64,000 nucleotides of DNA from Formicarius rufipectus (GCA_013399695.1 VXAU01002239.1:105975-169974), one strand, 5' to 3'. Counted from the first letter of the stretch, positions 1 through 12,419 are shown. Notes: generated by a model not told the origin, from the letters alone. Program-made: numbers and translations.

Positions 1-174
1 CGACTTCTACTTTCCAAAGGAGATGGAGGGAGTGGAGGATAGATCCCTGTGGTACAGTCACAGAGGCAAGGATGGAAAATGAGGCTCTGCTGAAAACAAC
101 ACATAACGAACAATGAAAAAGTTAAGAGAAGTCTGAAAAGACCAGAGTGATGATTGTGCAGCTCTCCCCTTGGG

Positions 175-234
175 AAAAAAAAAAAAAAAAACCAAAAAAA
201 AAAAAAAAAAAAAAAAAACAAAAAAAAAAAAAAA
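175..234. repeat. A-rich tract
   Basis: About 60 bases of nearly pure A, interrupted only by CC and single C residues. No transposon body with a recognisable 3' end precedes it, so I read it as simple low-complexity DNA and not as a retroposon tail. Confidence 0.9.
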
Positions 235-963
235 CAATTTAAAGTTAGTATAAAGTTATGATGTCAGCTTAAATGATAGGCTGGAAAGAGAAACACAAGA
301 AATAATCCCTTAAAGAGGTGTCTGAGAGTTGATACAGCAGACAGAAAAACAATGTTCATGGTGTGTATCAGTTGATAGCTGTTCTCTCTTCTGACCTTTA
401 TCTTCAGGTGTGAGGACAGACCTGAAAGCTCACTTGTGGCTTTTCCACTTGAGACTTATCTTTCTCCTCTACTTATCTCATGCCTACAAAGCAACACTTG
501 TCCACTGCCTTCATCACAGATATAAACATCTTATAAACATTCTTAGTAACACCCTGTGGATCTCGCAGCCATTATTTGATCTTACTGGTTTCTAGAATAA
601 ACTGTTCTATGAGACGCCACTTTCAGAGTAGGCATAATTCCTGCCTTGTGGATTTTAGAAGATAAATAACAATTGAACAATTAGTTCAAAAAAAAACCTG
701 GCATAAACTTCCAGCACCATGGGCACGACTGACCACATACACTCATTTCAACTATGACAAGTATCCCATTAGCTCCATTTGTTTCTAGTCTTCCAGCACT
801 CAGTCGTTATAAGCACCCTAGTTTGGGTAGGGCCTGAAAGCTGAAAAGAGAGTAACTAAGAAGGCCAGCCCTGGAACTGTGTTTATTACACATAATTGTG
901 AACTCAGATGTTCAAAATAATTTTTTACCTTTGTTTCTCCCCAGAAACAGATTTTTGAAAAAC

Positions 964-1039
964 ATTTTTTTTTTTTTTTTTTTTATTTTTAANNNNNNNN
1001 NNNNNNNNNNNNNNNNNNNNTTTTAATTTTTTTTTTTTT
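964..1039. repeat. T-rich tract containing a 28-base N gap
   Basis: Poly(T) with a few A residues on both sides of undetermined bases at 993-1020. The gap lies wholly inside the homopolymer, so its true length is uncertain and it probably reflects sequencing difficulty, not missing genes. Confidence 0.9.
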
Positions 1040-1452
1040 AGATGCAGACATGGCTGCCAGCACCACAATGTTGTGAGACCCAATACCACCTGGAAGAATA
1101 GATGCCATGGTCAATTCCTGACTAATCTTGTTGGGTCAGCTCTGAAGAACTGAAATTCTGTCATCAGGAGCATATCTAGATTTAGTTTTTCACTCTTTCA
1201 GGTTTTAATGACTTAGACTTAAGTAGCTTTTCTTCATTAGCTCTCTAGGCACAAAGATATCTCGGAAGCAAAGTCACATGCCCTGTATGGGTTGTGACTC
1301 CTGGCCAAATCTTGTCTTGTAGGACTGTACAAAATCAAGCCACCAAGAAGGTGCCCATTTTGTTAGGTTGGATGGTTCTATCAAGTTTCAAGAATCAATG
1401 CAAAGCTGCTGTCACAAATTCATAAATAAAGTCCTGCATCTTACTATGGGGA

Positions 1453-1501
1453 TAAAGGATAGAATAGGAGACAGGATTGGAGATAGGATAGGAGATAGGA
1501 T
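1453..1501. repeat. Short GATAGGA-type minisatellite
   Basis: Four to five imperfect tandem copies of a roughly 10-12 base unit built from GGATAGGA and GGAGATA words. The periodicity also gives a repetitive GDRI peptide in one open frame, which I regard as non-coding. Confidence 0.7.
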
Positions 1502-1678
1502 CCTTCATACTTCTCAAAAACCAGTTTCAGGTCTGCTTGTTATCAGGCAGCTGTACCAGTGGGACTGAGGGGTGGTAACTGTACAATTACAGAGTCCATG
1601 TGCCCAGTCAGCTAACCATCGTTGACACAGGAGCAGTAATGCTCTCAGAACTAACAAGATCATGCCCATATCCACAAA

Positions 1679-1855
1679 GAACAGGCTGCCCAGAGCTCTG
1701 ATGAAGTCACCATCCCTGGAAGTGTTCAAAAGGCATGGTGGTGTGGCACTTGGAGGCAGGATATAGTGGTGGGTTTGGCAGTGCTGGGTTAAAGGTTGAA
1801 CTTCATGATCCTAAAGGTCTTTCCAACCTAAACAATTCTATGGTTCTATAGTCAT
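1679..1855 (+). mobile_element. CR1 LINE 3' end
   Basis: Matches the avian CR1 3' end in order: an 'ACAGGCTGCCCAGAG' block, 'CACCATCCCTGGAAGTGTTC', 'TTGGCAGTGCTGGGTTAA', 'GGTCTTTCCAACCTAAAC', and a terminal run of ATTCTATG-like words. It is 5'-truncated, as most CR1 copies are. Its tail is followed within a few bases by the solo LTR. Confidence 0.88.
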
Positions 1856-1860
1856 ACACT
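1856..1860. repeat. Target-site duplication, left copy
   Basis: ACACT, identical to the 5-mer beyond the other end of the solo LTR. Confidence 0.7.
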
Positions 1861-2565
1861 CAACAAAATTGAATGAACACTTGTACTGGTTTAGAGTTAA
1901 ACCAGTAGGAGAAATGAATCCAACTCGGAATGGGATTGTAAATTGGAATAACAACTTATTAAAAGATCACAAAACTACACTGAAACAGAAAATAAAAATT
2001 GTTTGTGCCACAAAAAACACCATATGTACAGCGCAGCACAGTGGGGCACAAGCAGAGTGGAGCTCACCAACTCTGTACTGAGCACCACGTGGCCCCCCCT
2101 GAGTTCAAAGTAAAAAGAAAACAAGGTACCTGCTGGTGAAAGTGATGGTTGCAATCTGGTGGCAGTCTCAGTCTGATTGAGGCTCTGGTCCTCCTCTGGA
2201 TCTGAAGAGAGCTCCCAGTCCCAAATCCCAAGCTTATATCCACTTAGGCTCTGCCCAGTCCCTCCCCCAGGGCGGAGACTTAAACAATGGGTGATTTACT
2301 CTGTGAGATAAACAATGGCCTATTTTTGGCATCCCTGATGGCCCATTAGCAGATCTGACCCCTCAGGTGGGTGTGGAGGCAGGAGAACTTCTTTATCTCA
2401 CAGAAATTCCTAAACACCCAGTTTGTAGCCTGAGGGGTGGGGTGTGCCTTCCACAACAGCTGTAAATGGGCCATTGTGAGCAGTTCGTGGGAAAAAATGG
2501 CATAGAAGGTTTAGAATACACACCCACACAGTGAAAAACTGATCCTGGCTACTAAAACCAGGACA
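1861..2565 (-). mobile_element. Solo LTR of an avian endogenous retrovirus (ERVL-like)
   Basis: Read on the minus strand, the element starts TGTCCTGGTTTTAG at 2565 and runs about 705 bases to 1861. The identical 5-mer ACACT (plus strand) lies immediately outside both ends, at 1856-1860 and 2566-2570, as expected for a target-site duplication. A TATA-like TATAAG lies at about 2232-2241 on the minus strand. The TGTCCTGGTTT start and 5-base duplication fit the ERVL-type LTRs common in birds. The 3' end reads TTG where the usual CA is expected, suggesting decay. No internal retroviral sequence is attached, so this is a solo LTR. The family name is inferred from memory of the terminus, not from a library match. 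Confidence 0.75.
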
Positions 2566-2570
2566 ACACT
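2566..2570. repeat. Target-site duplication, right copy
   Basis: ACACT, the partner of the left copy; together they mark the integration site of the solo LTR. Confidence 0.7.
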
Positions 2571-5500
2571 GTAATACTATACCTGATATGTGGGGTACCC
2601 AGAGCTGGACTGCACTTCGTGGTTCAGTCCTTCTGCCAAAACTCCTGGCTCAGAATGTTTTCCTTCCAGTTAAACACCCAGTTGCAGCTTCTGAGTCAGT
2701 CCAGTGGCCCTGAGGCTTGGCTTCCCATCTTTCAGTTGGTTGCAGCAGGGCTTGTGCAGACCCTCCTCTGGGCTCATCGCAGGGCACCGTGCAGATATAC
2801 TGTATTTCAAGCTAAATGAAATTAATTTCCCTCTCCTAAACGAAGCCCAGGTCACTGCTTATAAGCTCTCTACTTTGGAGAGGGAGTGGCAGCCCACTTC
2901 CCTTAGGAATTGAGAGTCATTCTCCCTCATAGATGGGAGACCATGACAATCTTTAGACCGGGGTCCTCTATGGCACAATTTTTGGGGTCTAACCAGTGGA
3001 AGACTGTACATAATATCTCATTGCTCTCTTTTGAAGCTATTTGTAGGCTCTTACTTCAATGATCTATAATTGGAGTTGTGTTAGACCTAAATTAAATTCA
3101 AAACTAACTAGTAAACAGGTTGTTTTGCACAGGTATTTCATGCATGCAAATATCTATAATTATGCAGCAGTGTGCAAAATTCATACATATTTAAATATAT
3201 GCCAATAGAGATCATGTTGTTCCTTTCAAAACTCAGGCTATCTAAGAAATGGCTGAGTTAACATTACCTTGTTGTTCAGGAGCAACCAGATTATTTTTTT
3301 GCACTGTTATGTTTCCTAACTTGCCATAGTTGTTTCCTTTTTCCCTTTGTCTGTTGTTTGTGGCTGATGAAACCCAGGCAGATCTGAAAAGCTGCAGAAC
3401 CGCATTGTCTGCATATTCCTTTTGCTGCTTCTCATCTGAAAACAGTACCTCCTGGCACCTGGAAAACCATCACAGATGCAGAACAGGTGATCTTTACAGA
3501 ATGCTATTCAAAGTGAACAGTCTGCCAGGCCCATAGACAACAAAACACACTGCTGACTCCAGCTGGAGCGAGCGATTACTTTGATAACAAATTAAAACAG
3601 GCTCAAAAATTGGAAATGAAGGAGCTATGCAAGGATGAATAAACTCCTCAGATGGCCCCAATTTTGTGCAAGTCTATTCAACACGTGCTATAAATTGGTG
3701 CTCTTCATTAATAGCTACTGTTTAGCCACTAACATCCTTCAAAAGAACGAATCAGGATCTGGCTCCTTCCACAGTGCTAACTTCTGTCCTGATTGAGGAG
3801 ACTATTTTCTCTTAACATGTTCAGAGCACTTCCTTGGGATCTTAAAAATTCTTTATGTGTCATTTTGCTTCTTGCATATGCAGACAATTGTAATGCTCAA
3901 TTTAAAAATGTTCATATATTTTCTGTCTATGGGATTTTTACAGCATTGGGTAATTCCTGGATGATTACTGTTTTTAATAACCACATAATTACTGTATTAA
4001 TCAGAACTGTCCTATTGGCTTCTGTGTGACACAGAAGGGCAGAAGCAAGATAGAGATAAAGATATGCCATATTTAAAAGAGCCGTATGATAGTTTTTTGA
4101 GTTCACTTTGCAATATGACACACATAGAGGTCAAAACACAGGAGTAGCCTAAGAAGATAACAGAAGTCCATGGGGCTCAGTGTCTTTCAACTATAGTCAA
4201 TTTGCAAGAACTGGAAGCAAGTATGATATGGGAAGCTATCAAAAATGACAGCTATCAAGACAGAGAGCTAATATGGAAGCATGCAGGGCTCCAGGTATGT
4301 GCAATGAACCTTTTGGTGTGAAGCAACACACAAACACAGATAAGATTCATTCATCAAAAAAAACTAATATTAATTAAAAATTATTATTTTAATATTTTTT
4401 TTAATTAATATTTTAAACAATGCTTAATTGCTGGGGATACCCCATCAAGAGACAAGTGTCTTGAGGACATGTACCCTCACAGGCCAAGATCCAGGTTTTC
4501 CAGGTACAGTGTTCTCAGCACATGGGCAGAGAAGAAGCCCAAATCACCTTTGTTTCAACCAGAAGAGGCAAGAAACAGAGAGGTGCTGAGCGGAGTCTAT
4601 GTGTGTCCGTACCCAGGGAGCAGAAAGGGAAAGGGAAGAAGATCATGCTGAAGCCACAAGAACTTACTGCGGCACAGCTATGGTTGCAGAGCAGCTTGAA
4701 ATTATCAAATTCAGGCCCTAAAGTATTGCCAGCTATGACTAACAAAATTAATGGGTCGTCTTTGCATGTAAGGAATGAAAAGCAATCATGAGTTTACTTC
4801 TAAGTCATTGCCTTTACCAGTCACTTCTAAAGGCTGAATTTGTCAAAGACAAATTTCCTTTCAGTTTTTGATATTTGCTTGAGCCTTTATATTCCTTCTT
4901 AGGATACTTGGCAGTGCTTTTTCCCAGCTGCTCAGTTTTCCTTTACTGCAAGCACACATAAGCAGGCAAGATGCTCAGTGCTCATATCTGTGCCTCACAC
5001 CCAAGAGGTGTCCTTTAATGGATATGAACCCTGAAAGAAAGGTTACTTTCGTTAGTGGCATTAGGAAAACATCCCCTGGTTTGGTTTGATCATCTCCTAG
5101 CTGGGTTTGATTGGATGAATCTAAAATAGAAAGCAGTGGGTTTTTTTGTGTTTTTTTTTAGTTTTGCCTTTTTTTTTTTTTAACTGACTTTGATGGACAG
5201 ATCCTTTCTATAATGTACAAATAATTTTTGTGACCCTGATAAGCAGGTCTGATGATACTCAGCTGAGTAATGTAGCAGAACTGAAATTTCCATCTACTTG
5301 ATGTTTTGCATAGGGCTTTTGATGAAGTCACTGTCACCTGCTATTAACTTAATATCAAGTCTTAATAGGGTCCTTTTCTTTCCATCTTCACGCTGTTGGG
5401 GTCCGAATTAATTACTAAGGGGAAAAAAAAAACCTTCACATAAATTCTTAAGCTTCACAGGAAAGAAAAAGTTACCAGTGCTGGTTGAGATCTAATAGCT

Positions 5501-5579
5501 TATTAGGAATGTCTGTCTCAACTAAACATCAGTGCTGTCCCTCCTCTTTCATGTACCTTTCATATAGACACTTGAAAAT

Positions 5580-5655
5580 GTGCTTAACTTTAAGCTGGTG
5601 CATAGTTAAATGCAAAAAGATATCTCATGTATTTGAAGTTAAGCACATGCTTAAC
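5580..5655. repeat. Relic of a palindromic repeat (GTGCTTAACTTTAAGC arms)
   Basis: The left arm at 5580-5595 pairs with the right arm at 5631-5646 at 13 of 16 positions, separated by about 35 bases. The right arm continues as AAGCACATGCTTAA. Similar arms recur at 17.69 kb and 29.88 kb. This looks like an old palindromic (MITE-like) element family of sauropsids; I do not know its library name. Confidence 0.5.
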
Positions 5656-6848
5656 CAATTTACTCAATTGGATACATATCCTGGCAAGAGAAAACTTCTT
5701 CGTAATGTTTTCTTCATGTTTTGTCTCCATCCATAGCCTGCTTGAATGCTCTCATCTTTGCTTTTCCTCACAAACAGGAACTGGCAGCTTTAGAGAGATT
5801 ATCAGGGAGATTGACTCAGAACTGAAGGGCACATGATAATGGAATCAGATTTACCTACAGATGCTAAAATCTCTATCCTTGGAGGCTCTGCATGGGCAAA
5901 AGGCATTAAAAAATGAAAACATTCTTTGCTTCTTAGAAGGAGCAGAGCTCTAATGGTGTATATATGTCAAATCTGTATCTCAAATATATACATATAATAT
6001 ATATAAAATCATGGAATATTAGCAACTGTAGATGTATTGATTTTAGATGAGTTACTTCACTCTAGAGGGTCTTATTCTGTGAAGAGTTGTGTTTCTGCTA
6101 GGGTCAGGCCATTCCGATTATCATTAATGGTAATAGGAAAAGGAAATAATTTTATTTTGCTTGTGGAAAAGGCATATTTTAAATATAAATTTGCATTGCA
6201 AAATATTTTACTATTGTTCCCTACATTTCCCTCAATGCTCTAATGACCAAGGATTTAAAGGCAGCTATAAATAGCTAAAGTATGCTCTAAGCCTTTCTTT
6301 TTGCTGTGCCTTTCCAGGTATGTTGTATATCTAAAGAGGAAATGAGTGACAGCCAAGTCTGCAGCCTGTTTTGTAAGAATATATGGCAGGTTTCTATTAT
6401 GAGGTATTTACTGCTCCTCAATTCTGTTCTCGCTTTGGGGGTATGTTTGAATTACATACTACTTTGCTGCAGAGAGGGATAATTTCACTGAAACTGGTGG
6501 CGTCAGGTTTGCTGGCAAACAGACTGAACTTGATAATTTTCCCTCTTATCCTGGTAGTAGTATTCATTTGGTATTTTGCAGATTGGGAAATAGAGACATC
6601 ACTATGCAGAAGGGTTTTGTTCAACTCTTTCTCATCTCTCTTGCAGCATCCCTTATATTATAGCAAAATAGGAAATTATATGTTTAGAGCATTTTGTCTG
6701 TTCTTTGACAAGTAATAGTCTTACCAGCAAATGACTGAATCTAAGACCAGTAAACGCAGCACTTCCTATAAACACCCTGGGTCCTACAACAGGGGCTTCA
6801 AATGAAGTTTAAACAAAGGGAATTACTGGATGTCACCCATATAAAAGG

Positions 6849-6898
6849 TATTTTATGTAAGGTATTTTATATATATTTTATATATATATATATATAAA
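6849..6898. repeat. AT-rich (TA)n-like stretch
   Basis: TATTTTATATATA-type sequence ending in about 9 TA dinucleotides. Confidence 0.85.
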
Positions 6899-8139
6899 AG
6901 GCAAACAAAAAGTATTAAGAATTCCTTTCTACAAGAAACACAGTTCCTAGGAAAATGAGGTTTGCTTTATGGAGTATATGAGACCCACACTTATTAATTT
7001 TTTGGTGCTGCCTATTTGGGCATATGCTTTCCTTCTGTAGAGAAGTTCAATTCCCTCCAAAATCAGCTGCCAAATACTGAAAAATACCCACACAATAGTT
7101 CGTAGGTGAGCTGATTTGAATGCATCCTTGTTGTCTCAGGGCAAGGTTGCTATTTCTACAATCAGGACCTTCTCAGGGTGGTCTGTGGTGCTGAGCAGGT
7201 GATAAAACACACCTCTACATCAGCAAGAGTGCTTGGCAATGCCCTCTGTAACCAGCTCTGTGCACACAGGGAGTGCCAACCAGTGCGCCGCTGCTTCACT
7301 TTTAACTCAGGCTAAGCCAGGAATCTTTGCTAGTTTGGATATGCAAATAGTTCCTGGTTCTTCGGGTGCACTCACAGAAACTCACAGCTTTCCTGAGGTG
7401 TTGCAAAGTCAGCTTGAGCCTGGTCCCATCCAGCTGCATCAGTCAAAGTGAGCTCCACAACCTGACATAACCTGACATAGCACACAGCCAGGTGTTACAA
7501 ACCAGTGGACATCATGGTTCGCAAACTATTCAAATTACTTTCAGATATATATCCTACCTCTCTGCTCAAATCCTTCCCAGATGTCTCCTTTCTCAGTTCC
7601 ATATGAATCAGTGTTGGAGGAAGGAGAAGCAGGGGTAGATGTGGGGCTGGGGAGAGGCTGGAAAGAAGGAGGTAGGAGAGAAAACATCATGCCTGGCAAA
7701 AATTTAAAACAAAACAAAACAAAAAAATCAAACTGCATGGAAAATTAACTATTTGAAGGAGGCTTGTCACAGCCTCTGAACTCCTTTCAGGCTTACTAGG
7801 GGAGGGTTGAAAATATCTCAGCTGTAAAGGCACATCCTCTAGTTTGAATATTCATATTCTAGAGTAATGGTGGTGGTTGTTGTTATTATCATTATATAAA
7901 TTAAAAATTATGTCATACTTATAAGATGTCATGAAGTTCATGACTGGTAGCAATTCCACAACCTGGAAATAATCAAGCCTAACAGCACTAGAGAGACAGG
8001 CCATCAGACTGGACATCTACCCATACCTAGGCACACACCGTGTCTGTAGCAAGTTGTGTCCCAGTGAAACCAGTGAGACAGTCAGTAGGAACTTGACAGA
8101 ACCAGTCTGGGGTGATGCTGACCCATACTGAGCCTGCCC

Positions 8140-8235
8140 AACTCCATTTTGCAGAGCAGAAAAGGTGAGTTGCAGAGTTGAAGTGACTTGACGAAGGTCA
8201 CACAACAAGTCTGTGGCAGAGTCAGAAATTCAGGC
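8140..8235 (+). mobile_element. MIR-like SINE core relic
   Basis: Contains 'CATTTTGCAGAG...AAGTGACTTGACGAAGGTCACACAACAAG...GGCAGAGTCAGAAATTCAGG', which follows the MIR core/3' order (exon-like 'cattttacagatgagg', 'aagtgacttgcccaaggtcacacagc', 'ggcagagc'). Ancient amniote MIR copies are known in birds. The copy is divergent and incomplete. Confidence 0.55.
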
Positions 8236-8737
8236 ATGAATTTCATTATCCGGATGGCCATCAATCACCCTGGGGGAAGGGAGAGGTTCAAACGCAGAAA
8301 GAATGGTTGGATACCCAACTTCCAGTGAAGGTCAGTGAGACCTGAATGCCTTGTGTCTCCCATTACCACAGAAATCTCCCCCTCAGAATATAAAAAGGCC
8401 ACCTCCCTCCTGAATATAAATCTCTATGATTCTCTTCTACTCTTAATTATAATGGTCTGAAGCAGGAGAAAGAGGTTGGCAGTCAATGAATTTACACTTC
8501 CTTAGTCAAGAGCAGAATTTACTCTACAACCTTCATGTCTTTTCTTTTATGTTTTGTCGAAAGCAAATAAAAATACAGGTGAAAACACAACCCTAGGCCA
8601 TTAAGCAGCACTTTTGACGAGGCTTTAATGCAGCATGTGTAAGAGAGCCCATAGTCCTCCCCCAAGGTTTGTGCTTCTTTTATCTATTACAGTCAGTCTC
8701 TGTGGGATGCATCTCTCTGTTCCAATTTACTTGTGAG

Positions 8738-9290
8738 CAGAGGGGAAGAGAGAAAGAGGAAGACACTGAGAAAGAGAGAGAGAAGGAGGGAAAAGAAGAA
8801 AAGAAAAGAAAAGAAAAGAAAAGAAAAGAAAAGAAAAGAAAAGAAAAGAAAAGAAAAGAAAAGAAAAGAAAAGAAAAGAAAAGAAAAGAAAAGAAAAGAA
8901 AAGAAAAGAAAAGAAAAGAAAAGAAAAGAAAAGAAAAGAAAAGAAAAGAAAAGAAAAGAAAAGAAAAGAAAAGAAAAGAAAAGAAAAGAAAAGAAAAGAA
9001 AAGAAAAGAAAAGAAAAGAAAAGAAAAGAAAAGAAAAGAAAAGAAAAGAAAAGAAAAGAAAAGAAAAGAAAAGAAAAGAAAAGAAAAGAAAAGAAAAGAA
9101 AAGAAAAGAAAAGAAAAGAAAAGAAAAGAAAAGAAAAGAAAAGAAAAGAAAAGAAAAGAAAAGAAAAGAAAAGAAAAGAAAAGAAAAGAAAAGAAAAGAA
9201 AAGAAAAGAAAAGAAAAGAAAAGAAAAGAAAAGAAAAGAAAAGAAAAGAAAAGAAAANGAAAAAACGAAAGAAAAGAAAGATCAAATATC
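8738..9290 (+). repeat. Long perfect (AAAAG)n pentanucleotide array
   Basis: A GA-rich lead-in at 8738-8796 runs into an uninterrupted AAAAG array from about 8797 to 9257, about 92 copies in register. A single N at 9258 is followed by degenerate GAAAGAAAA sequence. Long lysine/arginine/glutamate frames on the plus strand and phenylalanine/leucine/serine frames on the minus strand are translation artefacts. Perfect copies point to recent expansion or to assembler idealisation, so the true length is uncertain. Confidence 0.97.
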
Positions 9291-10084
9291 TGAAATATAT
9301 AAAGAAGCACAAAGAAACAAAACAAGCGAAAAAACCCACCCCAACATCAACATTGTTTGTGGAGGAGCTGAACCAGCCGAGTACAGCAAGCAGTGTACAG
9401 GTGTCTTGTGGTGCTTTTATTCCTTGTATAATAGGTGCCTACTGAAATGGGAGAAAGGGCATGAGAAGCTGTCCTTGTCTTTGCAGAGCATGAATAGCAT
9501 TTATCTCAGTGCAGTGGGCATCGCCAAGTTGGGTTTTTGTCAACCTGTCAATTCTTTTTTTCCCCCTTTTTTTTTTTTAAACAGAAAGTAGAGTTCAGTA
9601 AATAAAGATAAATGATTGTGCTCCTTGTCTGCAGACCCTGGAGCTAAACTGAACAGGCCTCTTATGGTTTGGACCTGCTTCATTGACTGTTCAGACAGCC
9701 CAGTAATACGACAGATGTACCCAGCCGTTCCCTCTTCCCCGCTGTCCATTAGATTATGTTCATTTTGTCTGAGATGCCATTATAAGTCTCAAGGTCAAAC
9801 AAGTCACAGACAGGAAAGAGGAGGACTAATTTTTTTTCCCTGCCGCCCTCCCTGCATTAGGACTCATTCGCTATCTGCAAAGCACATCGTCTTTTAAGGT
9901 GCACATACAGCTCAGCACAATTTATTGAAATAAAATGCAAGTGTAACATTCACCCAGAGGCCATTCTGGCATGACAGCAGAGGAGACTTCTCAAGAATGG
10001 TTTGGTCTGCTTTCCTAAATATCTAATGAATTATTTGTAAGTAAAATACATTAAAGAGAAGCATTCCAAAAGAGATGAAAAGGG

Positions 10085-10110
10085 AAAACAAAACAAAACA
10101 AAACAAAACA
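10085..10110 (+). repeat. (AAAAC)n microsatellite
   Basis: About five tandem AAAAC/AAACA units. Confidence 0.9.
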
Positions 10111-10829
10111 CTATTCAATAAATATACAGGAAAGTAGATCAGAAGGTCTAAAGGTAGATTTTTAAGGGACACCAGGCAAGTGGTAACATGCTGAGTAGAG
10201 TAGTTGAAATGGGAGTAGTGGAGGGGGGAGAGGAGGAAGAAACTGCAGTTCTGGTGTAAGAGTACTAAATATTCCTAAAAACCTAAACTTTTTAAAAATT
10301 TGTGGAACTAATCTTATTCTAGATTACAGCAGAGTGTGTGTCATTCCATTGGAGTCTTGGGTAGTGACTAAAGATGTCTGAAAACAGAATTTCTACCCTC
10401 AAGCCTGTAATGGTAGAAATAAACAATAATAAATCAGGGACTGAGTTTCTCTTCTTTATGGAAATATTTCTATTCTTTAAAGAAAACTAAAGAATGGATA
10501 ATAAGGAATTGCAAATCGGCTTAATTATGCAGTTAGCATGATGTTTGTTTTTACAGACCTTGATTGTCAGCTAGTGGGAAGTTGTCCACTTTATTTCTCT
10601 GACTTTTGAACTATGCTCCTATGTAAAGATTGACTCATGATATTTAGGGTTAAGAAAGAGGTGGCTTTTTGACCTTTTTTTTTTCTTCTTTTTTTTTTAA
10701 GGATGTTGCATTTGCTTTTTTTTTCATTTTCACTGCTAGCAAGTTGTTACATTTGGGGGAAAAAAAAAAAGATACAAATACTGTTCAGGGAAAGAGTCTC
10801 CAAAAAGTAGCACAACCCTCTCCCTCTGT

Positions 10830-10940
10830 CCTCTCAAAAAAATAAAAAAACTCAAACACAAATAAAAACCCCAACAAAAATGGCACAAAACAAAAACCCA
10901 AATAAACCCAAATTTAAAAAACAAACAAACAAAACTCACA
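10830..10940 (+). repeat. A-rich low-complexity tract
   Basis: A-rich DNA with scattered C (CAAACACAAATAAAAACCCC and similar). It ends in three CAAA units. Confidence 0.8.
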
Positions 10941-11495
10941 ACAATTTGCAATTCTACAACATTTTTAGTCTCAAAATTAGCTTATTTCCTATATCTGAAA
11001 AGAAGAAAAATAATATTATTCATATTTTGCTGATCAGAGATCTAGAGAGACTGAGGGATGCAGCAAACCTGAAACTGATTGATTCCAGCAGAACTTGGAA
11101 CTGATTCTGCTCCTCACTTTTGAATCTTTGAGTTGAACAGTCCTCCCTGTGCAGACTGAGGAGAGGGCAGCCATGAGGCAGGCAAACTGGATCCAGGGCA
11201 GCCATGAGTAACTTTATTTCAACAAATTAAAATAATAGACAAGTTTTGAAAAGGACATTCAGGAAATAATATGTAAGGACAACTTCTGATCCCCAGGTCA
11301 TCTCAGGGGAACCCAAACTGGCCAAAAACCCCTTACTGTTCTACAGCTCAAAACACCTGATTGTCCAAACCTGGGCCTTTAGAAAGACAGAGGAAGAAAC
11401 AGGCAAATATAAAGAATACAGAGAGAAATATAAGCTATTATATTTAGTTCAACTTTAAGTAACTTTACAAGTCTACTAAGGTTCAATTTTACTAA

Positions 11496-11640
11496 AACAA
11501 ACAAACAAACAAACAAAAACACAAAACAAACAAAAATCAAAACAAACAAAACAAAACAAAAACCAAACCAAACCAAACCAAACCAAAACAAAACAAAACA
11601 AAACAAAAAACAAACAAACAAACAAACAAAAAACACCAAA
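11496..11640 (+). repeat. Mosaic CAAA / CAAAA / CCAAA tandem repeats
   Basis: Three related units follow each other: (CAAA)n, (CAAAA)n and (CCAAA)n, then (CAAAA)n and (CAAA)n again. The outer units mirror each other around the central CCAAA block. Confidence 0.92.
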
Positions 11641-12419
11641 CTTAGGCACTGAACTGGTGGTGGTCCCAGAGAGAGAATTCATACTTGTGGCATGTAAAGC
11701 TGCTCGTTCCTGCCCGTGGTTTCCAAGGCTGCCAAGAGCATCAGGGCAGAGCTGCTGGTGTGCACAGGGAGGTTCAGCCCACCCTGCCCCTGCTCTGGGT
11801 TTGCCAGATGTAAACCAGCTCTTGCCCAAAGCCCCACAACAGCACTTCTCTGTAGTTTGAACTAATAAGTCTTCCTTTGTTAGGACTGTAGGAGCAAAGA
11901 AGCCTGAGGGAAGCACAAGGAAATGCTGAGCAACTGAGACGCTCCCTGAGGCCAGCCTCACACTCCAAAAACGCAAACAGCAAAAGGAGCTGCTCTGCCC
12001 TTTCATAGGTTACCACATCCATAATCTCCCATGCTCTGGTCAAGGCTTTGTTCTTCCCCCTTTCTACTCCCCATGGGAAGTCTTAACATTCACTTCTTTG
12101 CAAGGCTATTTTGGTCTTTGCAGTTACATGCTATGGTGATGAGGGTAGATTATTCCTTAGGGAAGTGAGGAAGGACCGCTTTGTAGACACTTTCCTCACC
12201 CTCTGCATGCAAGATTAAACACAAGTTGATATGAAGTATGCAGAGTTAGAAAGAATAGAGCCATAAGATTTTTAAAATATGAATCCACTCAAGTGAAACA
12301 TAGACTAAAGTCTTGCAAATGCATTTTTGAGTGTGCTGCATTGCTTCCCCATCGAGAGCTCTCCACATGATCCCTTGAGATATGCGGTCCTCTGAAGACT
12401 GTAAAATTATTCTAATCAG

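Larger units (their letters stand above)
1..1678. other. Non-coding sequence with A/T tracts and an assembly gap
   Basis: No frame here resembles a known protein. The stretch contains an A-rich tract, a gapped T-rich tract and a small minisatellite, each listed separately. The rest appears unique and AT-rich, with no recognisable transposon. Confidence 0.6.
2571..8139. other. Mostly unique non-coding DNA
   Basis: No gene recognised. At 2588-2613 a short stretch resembles the CR1 'GGGGT.CCCAGAGCTGGAC' block on the minus strand, but it is too short to call. A palindromic relic at 5580-5655 and an AT-rich stretch at 6849-6898 are listed separately. Open frames, including one of 110 codons at 6383-6715, show no domain or motif I recognise. 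Confidence 0.55.

Noticed and set aside
1869..2081. 70-codon frame in the LTR
   Set aside because: It runs antisense to the LTR in U5/R and is not retroviral coding sequence.
2588..2613. CR1-like 'CCCAGAGCTGG' block
   Set aside because: Only about 25 bases match; too short to list as a separate element.
8669..9445. 258-codon plus-strand frame and minus-strand frames of 210-219 codons
   Set aside because: Composed of repeated KRKEK or FSFLF-type peptides from the AAAAG array.
11476..12006. 176-codon minus-strand frame
   Set aside because: It includes a run of FVLFCF-like residues from CAAAA microsatellites and no recognisable domain.
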